Below are positions 33,676-41,119 of a stretch of 64,000 bases of DNA, in pieces. Origin of the DNA: CAJXSN01 sp947492235 (GTDB lineage Bacteria; Pseudomonadota; Alphaproteobacteria; Sphingomonadales; Sphingomonadaceae). A program made the position numbers and the translations under genes. The stretch's first letter is position 1. Every line of letters begins with the position of its first letter. The stretch lies in NCBI RefSeq assembly GCF_042492175.1, contig NZ_CP170453.1, positions 1,116,001 to 1,180,000 on the forward strand. The letters run 5' to 3'. Below the pieces are notes generated by a model. That model was given only the letters and a program-made list of their open reading frames with translations. It made no database searches and had not been told where the DNA came from.

Positions 33676-34626
33676 ATGCTCAACCGTTTCATGAAATCGC
33701 TGGCGCCCGTTGCCGCGCTGCTTTTCGCCACCGCGACAACCGGCTGCGACGGGGTGGATATTTCCATTGGTGATGGCGACGCCGTGCCGCTCGCCGAGCT
33801 CGACATGAGCGGCCCCGCGCCGACCGAGATTGTTCTGGCGGGGCCGGATAATGTCATCGTGACCGAAGGCGACACGCTGGATATCACGGTCGAGGGCGAC
33901 AGCGACGTGACCGAGGCTCTTCGGTTCTCGCGCAGCGACGACGCATTGGCCATTTCCCGCAAAGGCAATAGCTGGGGTGACGAGAAGGCCACCATCCGTG
34001 TGACGATGCCTTTGCCCAGCAGCATGGTGCTGGCCGGTAGCGGATCGATCGAACTGCCGGGCATGGCCGGCAGCGCCGATGCCACCATCGCCGGATCGGG
34101 CAAGGCCCGCGTCGCCGCTCTGGCGGCCGAGCGGATGGAAGTGACGATCGCGGGATCGGGGTCGCTCGACGCCGAGGGAACTGCCGATCGCCTCGAACTG
34201 ACTCTCGCCGGGTCGGGTAAAGCCAATATGGGCGGCCTGAAAGTCGAGCGCGCCGAGGTGAATATCGCCGGGTCGGGCAAGGCTGGTTTTGCGTCGGACG
34301 GCAATGTCGAGGCCAACATCATGGGTTCGGGCACAGTCGATGTGGTCGGGAATGCAACTTGCGAGATCAATTCGATGGGCTCGGGCAAATTGCGCTGCAA
34401 CAAGGGCAAGGTAAAGGCCAAGGACAAGGATACTGCCCCCAAAGCTGCAGCCGCGCCCACCGCGCCGGAAGCTCCGGAAGCACCTGCTGCGCCCTCCTCG
34501 GCCGACGCGAGTGTCGCCGAGGCCGAGCTGCGCGCGGCGCAGGCCGAAGCACGCGCTGCACGGGCCGAAGCCGATGCGGCACGCGCCGAAGCGAACGCCC
34601 TGCGGGCGCAAGCGGGCGGGGAGTAG
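33676..34626 (+). CDS. Exported GIN-type beta-helix protein, DUF2807
   Basis: A 316-residue protein with a lipoprotein-like N terminus (LLFATATTGC, Cys24). The DUF2807 'GIN' domain covers about 40-235 and shows a recurring turn, GSGS or GSGK, every 18-22 residues (MVLAGSGSIEL, ATIAGSGKARV, VTIAGSGSLDA, LTLAGSGKANM, VNIAGSGKAGF, ANIMGSGTVDV, NSMGSGKLRC), as in a right-handed beta-helix. The last 75 residues are a Pro/Ala linker and an Ala/Glu/Arg helix with the repeat AEARAARAEADAARAEA. GGAGG sits five bases before the ATG. Function is unknown; an adhesive or scaffold role is plausible only. Confidence 0.85.
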   Translation: MLNRFMKSLAPVAALLFATATTGCDGVDISIGDGDAVPLAELDMSGPAPTEIVLAGPDNVIVTEGDTLDITVEGDSDVTEALRFSRSDDALAISRKGNSWGDEKATIRVTMPLPSSMVLAGSGSIELPGMAGSADATIAGSGKARVAALAAERMEVTIAGSGSLDAEGTADRLELTLAGSGKANMGGLKVERAEVNIAGSGKAGFASDGNVEANIMGSGTVDVVGNATCEINSMGSGKLRCNKGKVKAKDKDTAPKAAAAPTAPEAPEAPAAPSSADASVAEAELRAAQAEARAARAEADAARAEANALRAQAGGE

Positions 34627-34694
34627 TCGCACTCGCGGTCACGATAGGGTAAGGACTGATGTGTCAGGCGGTTTCGCCTCAGGAGAACACCGCC

Positions 34695-35054
34695 ATGCGC
34701 CAGCCCTTCCCCAACCTTTCCAGCCGCAGCACCGTCATGCGCTTTGCACTGATTGTCCCTGCCGCCTTCATGATGCAGGGATGCCTTGCGAAAACCGCTC
34801 TTGATGTGGTCACTTTGCCGGTGAGGGCAGCGGGCAAGGCCGTCGACGTGGCCACCACCAGCCAGTCCGAAGCGGACGAGAAGCGCGGGCGCGAAATCCG
34901 TCAGCGGGAGGCGAAGCTGGCCGAGCTGGAGCGGCAATACTCGAAAGAACGCGCGCGATGCGAAGGTGGCGATGCAGGCGCCTGCGCCGATGCGCGCGAG
35001 ACCTATGCGGAAATCCAGGCGATCCTGCCCACCGTTCCGCTCGAACCGCGCTAA
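34695..35054 (+). CDS. Small putative lipoprotein of unknown function
   Basis: A 119-residue protein. A signal segment (MRFALIVPAAFMMQGC) ends in a lipobox-like MQGC; the mature part has TLPVRAAGKAVDVATTSQSEADEKRGREI, a charged helix (REAKLAELERQYSKERARC), and a short Cys-containing section (RCEGGDAGACADARETY) reminiscent of Sel1-like turns. AGGAG lies ten bases before the ATG at 34,695. I do not recognise a named family. It follows the DUF2807 gene after 68 bases and converges on sua5. Confidence 0.75.
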   Translation: MRQPFPNLSSRSTVMRFALIVPAAFMMQGCLAKTALDVVTLPVRAAGKAVDVATTSQSEADEKRGREIRQREAKLAELERQYSKERARCEGGDAGACADARETYAEIQAILPTVPLEPR

Positions 35055-35066
35055 ACGGTAAAGCGG

Positions 35067-36011
35067 CTAGGCGGCAGCCCGCTTCAGCCGGTCATTGATC
35101 GCTGTTCCCAGCCCCTCATGCGGGATCGGCGCGACTGCAATGCGCGCTTGCCCCGACTGCGCGGCCCGGTGAAGCCCCGCGTAGAGCCGCGCCGCCGCCT
35201 CTGCCAGATCGCCGCCGGGTGAGAGCGACCAGTCCCCCAACACTTCGCCGAAGCCAATAAGGAACTCATCCGCCCGCGCCGTCTGCGCCTCCAGCCGCAC
35301 CGGTTTACCCGGAGCATAATGCCGCGCCAATTGCCCCGGTGCGCGGATCGTTCCCCCAGCATCCTCCGGCGCTGTTCCCGTCACCGCAGCAAGTTGGCCC
35401 ACAGCGATCGGGCCGGGCCGGAGCACCGACCACCCGCCATCGCGCTCCACCGCCACAATCGTCGATTCCAGACCGCGCTCGCAGGGGCCAGCATCCAGAA
35501 CGGCGTCGATCCGTCCGTCCAGCGTGGCCAGCACATGGCCGGCCTGCGTCGGGCTGACCGTTTCGCTGCGATTGGCCGATGGGGCTGCCAGAGGAGTGCC
35601 CAACCCCGCCAGCACATCGCGCATAACGGGGTGCGCCGGGCACCGCAGGGCAATCGTATCGAGGCCGCCCGTCACTGCCGGCGCAAGGCCTGCATCTGCG
35701 CACAGCGGTAATACAATGGTCAGCGGCCCCGGCCAAAACGCCGCAGCCAGCGACCGTGCCCTTTCGTCCCACTCGGCAAGCGCCTCTGCTGCCGCCATAT
35801 CCGGCACATGCACGATCAGCGGATTGAAAGACGGGCGGCCCTTCGCGGCGTAGATCGCCGCGACAGCATCCGCATCATCGGCTCGCGCCGCCAACCCGTA
35901 CACCGTCTCTGTCGGAATCGCCGCAAGGCCACCCCGCCGGAGAATCTCCACCGCCCGCGCGATTCCCGCATCATCGGCATCCAGCCGTTCCGTAGCGCGC
36001 TTGCCGGTCAT
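35067..36011 (-). CDS. L-threonylcarbamoyladenylate synthase, Sua5/YwlC type
   Basis: A 314-residue enzyme that makes threonylcarbamoyl-AMP from Thr, bicarbonate and ATP for the t6A37 tRNA modification. The YrdC-like domain has GGLAAIPTETVYGLAARADD, IYAAKGRPSFNPLIVHV, FWPGPLTIVLPL, IALRCPAHPVMRDVL and PLAAPSANRSETVSPT. The extra C-terminal Sua5 domain (RAPGQLARHYAPGKPVRLEA) marks the long form. It is divergent from the acyl-CoA dehydrogenase gene with only 47 bases between starts. Confidence 0.94.
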   Translation of the reverse strand: MTGKRATERLDADDAGIARAVEILRRGGLAAIPTETVYGLAARADDADAVAAIYAAKGRPSFNPLIVHVPDMAAAEALAEWDERARSLAAAFWPGPLTIVLPLCADAGLAPAVTGGLDTIALRCPAHPVMRDVLAGLGTPLAAPSANRSETVSPTQAGHVLATLDGRIDAVLDAGPCERGLESTIVAVERDGGWSVLRPGPIAVGQLAAVTGTAPEDAGGTIRAPGQLARHYAPGKPVRLEAQTARADEFLIGFGEVLGDWSLSPGGDLAEAAARLYAGLHRAAQSGQARIAVAPIPHEGLGTAINDRLKRAAA

Positions 36012-36058
36012 GCCCGCGCGCTATATTCGCCCCAGCAACAAGCCAAGAGGAAATGCAC

Positions 36059-37801
36059 GTGACCCCCTATTCCCCCGCCACCCAGGATCAGTTGCTGGCC
36101 ATCAAAGTAAACGCCGGGATCGCAGATCTGGCGAGCCACGAACGCTTTGCCGCGGCCGAGGCCGATATGGTGGAAGCGATCGTCGGCGGGATCGGTGAGT
36201 TCGCGGCGGGCGAATGGGCTCCGCTCAACCGGATTGGCGATACCGAGGGCGCGAAGCTGGAGAACGGCGTTGTCCGCCTACCTGAAGGCTTTAGGCAAGC
36301 CTATGAGGGCTATGTCGAGCAGGGCTGGAACGCCATTTCCGGACCGGTGGAACATGGCGGCCAGGGTCTACCCTTCACCCTCGCCTGCAACGTGCTGGAA
36401 AATCTCGGATCGGCCAATTACGCCTTCACTTTGCTGCCGATGCTGTCGGTAGGGGCCGTCGAAGCATTGGAGCACCACGGCAGCGCGGTGCAGCAGGCGA
36501 AATATCTGCCCAAGCTGGTGTCCGGCGCATGGTCGGGCACGATGAACCTGACCGAGCCGCAAGCGGGCAGCGATGTCGGCGCGCTTCGCTCCACCGCCAC
36601 GCCCATCGAAACGGGCGAACATGCGGGCAAATGGTCGATCAAGGGCCAGAAAATCTACATCACCTTCGGCGATCACGAGATGGTCGAGAACATCATCCAT
36701 CTGGTGCTGGCCCGCACGCCGGGCGCACCCGAAGGAAGCCGGGGCATCTCGCTGTTCGTGGTCCCCAAATACCATGTGAACGACGATGGCTCGCTCGGCC
36801 CGCGCAATGATCTGCGCCCTGTCAGTCTGGAGCATAAGCTGGGCATCAATGCCTCGCCCACATGCGTCATGAGCTACGGCGACAACGATGAATGCATCGG
36901 CGAAATGGTCGGCGCGGAAAATCGCGGGCTGGCGGCGATGTTCACGATGATGAACAATGCCCGGATCAATGTCGGTGCGCAGGGCGTGCAGATCGGCGAG
37001 CGCGCGACCCAGCAGGCGATGGCCTATGCCCGCGACCGAGTGCAGTCGGCCCGCGCCGGTTCGCCCGACAAATCGCCGGTCGCCATTATGGAGCATCCCG
37101 ATGTGCGCCGGATGCTGGTCCGGATGAAGGCGCTGACCGAAGGGATGCGGGCGCTGCTCTATTACACATCCGGCCAAGTCGATCGCGGAACACTGGGCGA
37201 CGAGAACGCCAAAATACGTGCAGAAGTGCTGGTCCCGATGCTGAAGGCTTGGGCGACAGACACCGGGATCGATGTCGCCAGCATCGGCGTGCAAATTCAT
37301 GGCGGGATGGGCTTTGTCGAGGAAACCGGCGCCGCCCAGCATTACCGCGATGCGCGAATTGCCCCGATTTACGAAGGCACCAATGGCATTCAGGCCGCCG
37401 ATCTTGTCACCCGCAAACTGGGCCTGGCCGGCGGCGAAGCGCTGATCGGTCTGTTCGAAGACATTGCCCGTGATGCGGCCGATGAGCCTGCGCTGTTTGC
37501 GCTGGCTGGAGATTGCGCCGGAATTGCCCGGTGGATGCGCGAGGAAGCGAGCCTCGATGACCGGCTGGCGGGCAGCGTACCCTTCACTGCGATGGCGGCG
37601 GTTGCTGTCACTTCATGGCAATTGCTGCGGCAATCACAGGCAGTCGCAGCTGGCGAAGTCCCGGCACTGGCCAAGACCAAGCCGGTGACGGCGCGCTATT
37701 TCCTCGATCACGTCGTGCCCGAAGCTGCGGGCCTCAAAGCCGCTGCCACTGCAGGTGCAGAGCTGTTCTACGCGCTGGACGCCGACGCTCTGATGGGTTG
37801 A
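36059..37801 (+). CDS. Acyl-CoA dehydrogenase
   Basis: A 580-residue flavoprotein that oxidises acyl-CoA to the enoyl form. The N-terminal extension MTPYSPATQDQLLAI and length near 580-600 mark the long ACADs of the DmdC/FadE-like branch. MNLTEPQAGSDVGALRS is the FAD/substrate motif; KIYITFGDHEM, HKLGINASPTCVMSYGD, IYEGTNGIQAADLVTRKL (catalytic Glu region, YEGTNGIQ) are present. GTG at 36,059 with AGAGG seven bases upstream is preferred to the ATG at 36,053, which is too close. It converges with the PQQ dehydrogenase gene. Confidence 0.9.
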   Translation: MTPYSPATQDQLLAIKVNAGIADLASHERFAAAEADMVEAIVGGIGEFAAGEWAPLNRIGDTEGAKLENGVVRLPEGFRQAYEGYVEQGWNAISGPVEHGGQGLPFTLACNVLENLGSANYAFTLLPMLSVGAVEALEHHGSAVQQAKYLPKLVSGAWSGTMNLTEPQAGSDVGALRSTATPIETGEHAGKWSIKGQKIYITFGDHEMVENIIHLVLARTPGAPEGSRGISLFVVPKYHVNDDGSLGPRNDLRPVSLEHKLGINASPTCVMSYGDNDECIGEMVGAENRGLAAMFTMMNNARINVGAQGVQIGERATQQAMAYARDRVQSARAGSPDKSPVAIMEHPDVRRMLVRMKALTEGMRALLYYTSGQVDRGTLGDENAKIRAEVLVPMLKAWATDTGIDVASIGVQIHGGMGFVEETGAAQHYRDARIAPIYEGTNGIQAADLVTRKLGLAGGEALIGLFEDIARDAADEPALFALAGDCAGIARWMREEASLDDRLAGSVPFTAMAAVAVTSWQLLRQSQAVAAGEVPALAKTKPVTARYFLDHVVPEAAGLKAAATAGAELFYALDADALMG

Positions 37802-37804
37802 GAA

Positions 37805-39271
37805 TTACTCTCCGCCGATGGCATTCCGCTCGCGGGCGAAATCTTCGGAGAAGCTGGCCGCCGGATCACCGCGCAGTTCGATCTGCGGGCGGAGCGATTC
37901 GGTACGGAACCGGGCAATCGCCGGAGCCGCCTCTGCACCCGGTGCGACCACGCGCCAGACGATACCGGCGGTGTCGTCGGTAACCAGCAGTGACCCGTCG
38001 CTCGCCCACTCGACCCATGTCGGGCGACCTTTGGTGGTACCGTCTTCGTTGAGGAAGCCCGTCAGGATATCGATCGGCTTGCCCTCAGGATTGCCCCGCT
38101 CGTCGAACGCAACATACACGACGTCATAGCCAGAAGGCGGTTTCCGGTTCCACGACCCGTGGCGGGCGATGAAAGCACCGCGAGCGAAATCTGCGCCCAT
38201 CCGGTTGCCTTCCGCGCTGAATACCAGGCCCAAAGCCGCCACGTGTGGCCCCAGCGCGTATTCGGGACGGCGGGCATATTCGGTCAGATAAGCCGGCATC
38301 GGGGCTTCTACCCGCTGGTCGATAGTGTCCTTCCAATACACCCACGGCCAACCATATTGCGCGCCGACCGGCACGTTGGTCAGGTAATCGGGCACCAGAT
38401 CCCCGCCGAGCATGTCGCGCTCGTTCACAGTGGTCCACAGCTCGCCCGACATCGGGTTCCAGTCCAGCCCGTTGGGATTTCGCAAGCCGACTGCGAATTG
38501 GCGCTGCTTGCCCTCGGCAATGTCATATTCCCAAATCATCGCGCGGCCTTCTTCGACCTCCATGCCCTGCTCGCCGATATTGGAAACAGAGCCGACTGCG
38601 ATGTAAATCTTGGTGCCTTCCGGATTGAGCTCGATATTGCGCATCCAGTGTCCACCACCCGGCGGCAGATCCATCAGCTTGCGCGGTTCACCGCCAAGGG
38701 TTTCATCGCCAAGCGCATAGTCGAATGCGAGCAGCGCATTGTGATTGGCCACATAAAGCGTGCCATCGTTCCACGCCATTCCGGAAGGCGAATCGAGTGC
38801 ATCCGTCAGCACCTGCTTCACTTCAGCCACGCCGTCGCCATCGGCATCGCGCATCAGTACGATCTGGTTGGCCGAATCGCCCACCGCCCCGGCCTGGCTC
38901 ATCAATTTCTCGGCGATCCACGCCATGATCCCGCCGTCTTCCTCGGATTTTGGAGACCGCGTCAGCGTGACCAGCACGTCGCCATTGGGCAGCGCGTGGA
39001 GGACGCGCGGATGCTCCAGTCCGTCGGCAAAGCGCTGAACCACAAGTCCCTCAGCCGCGACGGGCAGCTCGCCGTCTTCCCAGCCGACCGGCTTGGCGAT
39101 GGCGACAGTCGGGAACAGGCCTCCACCGGGTTCGGTCAGCTCCGGATCGGTCCCGGCAACTGCATCGACAGACAATTCCGCGCTGCTGCCGCGGGTGATG
39201 AAGTAGATTGCAATCCCGATGATCAGGATAATGGCAAGAATGGCGAAGAGGATTTTCCGGCGTGTGCTCAT
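37805..39271 (-). CDS. PQQ-dependent sugar dehydrogenase, membrane anchored
   Basis: A 488-residue protein with an N-terminal transmembrane helix (KILFAILAIILIIGIAIYFI) and a periplasmic six-bladed beta-propeller of the GDH/L-sorbosone dehydrogenase family. Characteristic parts are FADGLEHPRVLHALPNGDVLVTLT, GMAWNDGTLYVANHNALLAFDY, GTKIYIAVGSVSNIGEQGMEVEEGRAMIWEYD, FAVGLRNPNGLDWNP, GELWTTVNERDMLGGDLVPDYL and FIARHGSWNRKPPSGYDVVYVAF. The GLRNPxGLxW and HGSWNR motifs line the PQQ pocket. The ATG at 39,271 directly precedes the anchor. The sugar substrate is unknown. Confidence 0.87.
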   Translation of the reverse strand: MSTRRKILFAILAIILIIGIAIYFITRGSSAELSVDAVAGTDPELTEPGGGLFPTVAIAKPVGWEDGELPVAAEGLVVQRFADGLEHPRVLHALPNGDVLVTLTRSPKSEEDGGIMAWIAEKLMSQAGAVGDSANQIVLMRDADGDGVAEVKQVLTDALDSPSGMAWNDGTLYVANHNALLAFDYALGDETLGGEPRKLMDLPPGGGHWMRNIELNPEGTKIYIAVGSVSNIGEQGMEVEEGRAMIWEYDIAEGKQRQFAVGLRNPNGLDWNPMSGELWTTVNERDMLGGDLVPDYLTNVPVGAQYGWPWVYWKDTIDQRVEAPMPAYLTEYARRPEYALGPHVAALGLVFSAEGNRMGADFARGAFIARHGSWNRKPPSGYDVVYVAFDERGNPEGKPIDILTGFLNEDGTTKGRPTWVEWASDGSLLVTDDTAGIVWRVVAPGAEAAPAIARFRTESLRPQIELRGDPAASFSEDFARERNAIGGE

Positions 39272-39367
39272 GGATAAATGCGATACGCACCGCGCGCCCC
39301 TGCCGCAATGACCTTGCCGCAATGACTTCTCGCAAACCGGGCCAATCTCGCGCTAGGGGCGGCTGCT

Positions 39368-39850
39368 ATGTATGATTTCAAAGCAGACGAAACCGCCAGC
39401 GCAGAAGAACGCTACCGGCAATTGGGGCAAGCCGCATCAGCCTTGATCGAGGGCGAGAGCGACACCGTGGCCAATATGGCCAACATCGCTGCCCTGTTGT
39501 GGGAGTTTATCCCGCGGATGAACTGGGCGGGGTTTTACCGCGTGATCGATGGCGAGCTGGTGTTGGGGCCGTTTGCCGGGCGGCCGGCCTGCATTCGCAT
39601 TCCCATGGGGCAAGGCGTATGCGGGGCAGCGGCGGCGAGCGGCACAACGCAGCTAGTCGAGGACGTCCATGCGTTCCCCGGCCATATCGCCTGCGATGCC
39701 GTGACCCAGTCAGAACTGGTCGTGCCGGTGATTCGGGACGGCAAAGTGATCGCAGTGATTGATTGCGATAGTCCAGAGCCTGCTCGCTTCTCATCAGACG
39801 ATGCAGCCGGGTTGGAAGCCTTGGCCACCATTATCGCCCCCTTCATTTAG
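39368..39850 (+). CDS. msrC: Free methionine-(R)-sulfoxide reductase, GAF domain
   Basis: A 160-residue single-GAF protein. The three catalytic cysteines of fRMsr are present in order: GRPACIRIP, GQGVCGAAA and GHIACDAVTQSELVVP, followed by GKVIAVIDCDSPEPARF with the conserved acidic binding residues. NWAGFYRVIDGELVLGPFAG is also typical. It reduces free Met-R-sulfoxide and protects against oxidation. It is transcribed alone, divergent from the PQQ dehydrogenase gene. Confidence 0.92.
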   Translation: MYDFKADETASAEERYRQLGQAASALIEGESDTVANMANIAALLWEFIPRMNWAGFYRVIDGELVLGPFAGRPACIRIPMGQGVCGAAAASGTTQLVEDVHAFPGHIACDAVTQSELVVPVIRDGKVIAVIDCDSPEPARFSSDDAAGLEALATIIAPFI

Positions 39851-39859
39851 GAGGCCATT

Positions 39860-39871
39860 TTGGGCGCCCAA
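39860..39871. promoter_or_regulatory. 12-base perfect palindrome downstream of msrC
   Basis: TTGGGCGCCCAA is a perfect palindrome ten bases past the msrC stop. It could be part of a terminator or an operator for the next gene (start 40,031). Nothing else is evident in the 180-base gap. Confidence 0.3.
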
Positions 39872-40030
39872 CCATTACAGTTAACCCGTGATCCTTATGC
39901 CCCGAAACGGGACAGCAGCCCGCCAGCCCCCTGACTCTGCGGAACACGATGGTAGATTTTCCCTTAACGGCAAGGAGTCGCCCGATTTTCGGTGGCTGTC
40001 TGACACGCCAATTTGAGAAGGGGAAATACC

Positions 40031-41098
40031 ATGACGATCCGCCAGAGTTTCGCCGCCGGGACGGCGCTCGTCGCTGTTGCCGTAGCTGCATCGCCCGCCC
40101 TCGCAGCGCAGGAAATGTCCTACGAACAGACCGAATATGAATTCGCCCAGCCGCTGCCGGCTGCCGAGGCGCAGACCGTGTTCACCAGCGAGCCTGTGGT
40201 TCAGGCCATCCCGTCGCCCACAACCTATCGCACGGCATCGCCCTATCCGGTGAGCTATGAGCGGGAAGTCGAAGTAGTGCGGCCCGCTTCCTATCACGGC
40301 ACAGTCGAGAATGGCGGATACACCCCGCCGATGCCGGGGCATGCACAGCCAATCCCGCAGCCGGTACCCCAAACAATCCCTGCGCCGCAGACGCACCAGA
40401 CGCATCAAGTGCCCACGGTTCCGCAGCATTACCCCTCGCAGCCGCATGCGCATACGCAGGCTCCGCACTATCCCGCACAGCCCGTCGCGCATCACGGCGG
40501 CCCGCCGCTGCCGCCTGCGCCCAGCTTCGATCGCAGCGGATGGCTCGACAATTGTGAAGATGAATTGCGCCGCCGCAAGAATCGCGGAGCGACCACCGGC
40601 GGCCTTCTGGGCGCGATTGCTGGCGGCGTGATCGGCAACCGCGTGGCCGATAGCGAGCGCCTGGGCGGAACGCTGATCGGTGCCGGTGTCGGCGGCTTGG
40701 CCGGACTGGCCATCGGATCGGCTATTGGCTCTGCAGTGGGCGGCAATCCTTATCTGAAGGAGTGCAAAGCCTATCTCGAGAACTGGGAGCGCGGCGGATA
40801 CGGCCAGGGCGGTTATGCTCAGGGCGGATACGGCCAGCACGCGTACGGCTACGGCTATGGCCATCATGGCTATGCCTATGGCCACCACGGCTACACCTAT
40901 GTGCCCGCGATGGCCTATGTGACGACCTATCCGATTTCACGGCCGGTCATCCGCGAATATGTCACCGAGGAGTGGGTCGATGTGCCGGTCGAGCATGTCG
41001 AGTACGAGACAGTGACCGTGCACCACCCCGCTCCTCAGCCGGTCCGCTATATCAAGCAGAAGCCGGTTACCCATGTGAAATATATCAAGGGGCAGTAA
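40031..41098 (+). CDS. Exported glycine-zipper protein with Tyr/His/Gly-rich tail
   Basis: A 355-residue protein with a signal peptide (TALVAVAVAASPALA). A Pro/Gln/His-rich middle (about 90-165) leads to DNCEDELRRRKNRGA and a glycine-zipper 2TM segment (TGGLLGAIAGGVIGN, LIGAGVGGLAGLAIGSAIG), which inserts in or spans the outer membrane in related lipoproteins. A Gly/Tyr/His-rich repeat (GGYGQGGYAQGGYGQ, YGHHGYAYGHHGY) follows, and the end alternates Val/Glu/Tyr. The ATG at 40,031 has GGGGA upstream. An envelope structural role is inferred; no specific function is known. Confidence 0.82.
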   Translation: MTIRQSFAAGTALVAVAVAASPALAAQEMSYEQTEYEFAQPLPAAEAQTVFTSEPVVQAIPSPTTYRTASPYPVSYEREVEVVRPASYHGTVENGGYTPPMPGHAQPIPQPVPQTIPAPQTHQTHQVPTVPQHYPSQPHAHTQAPHYPAQPVAHHGGPPLPPAPSFDRSGWLDNCEDELRRRKNRGATTGGLLGAIAGGVIGNRVADSERLGGTLIGAGVGGLAGLAIGSAIGSAVGGNPYLKECKAYLENWERGGYGQGGYAQGGYGQHAYGYGYGHHGYAYGHHGYTYVPAMAYVTTYPISRPVIREYVTEEWVDVPVEHVEYETVTVHHPAPQPVRYIKQKPVTHVKYIKGQ

Positions 41099-41119
41099 CA
41101 CCCCCGCAAAATCTGCGGA

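Noticed and set aside
34367..34642. Arg/Pro-rich minus ORFs opposite the DUF2807 tail
   Set aside because: They arise from the Ala/Glu/Arg repeat on the coding strand and have no ribosome-binding site or similarity.
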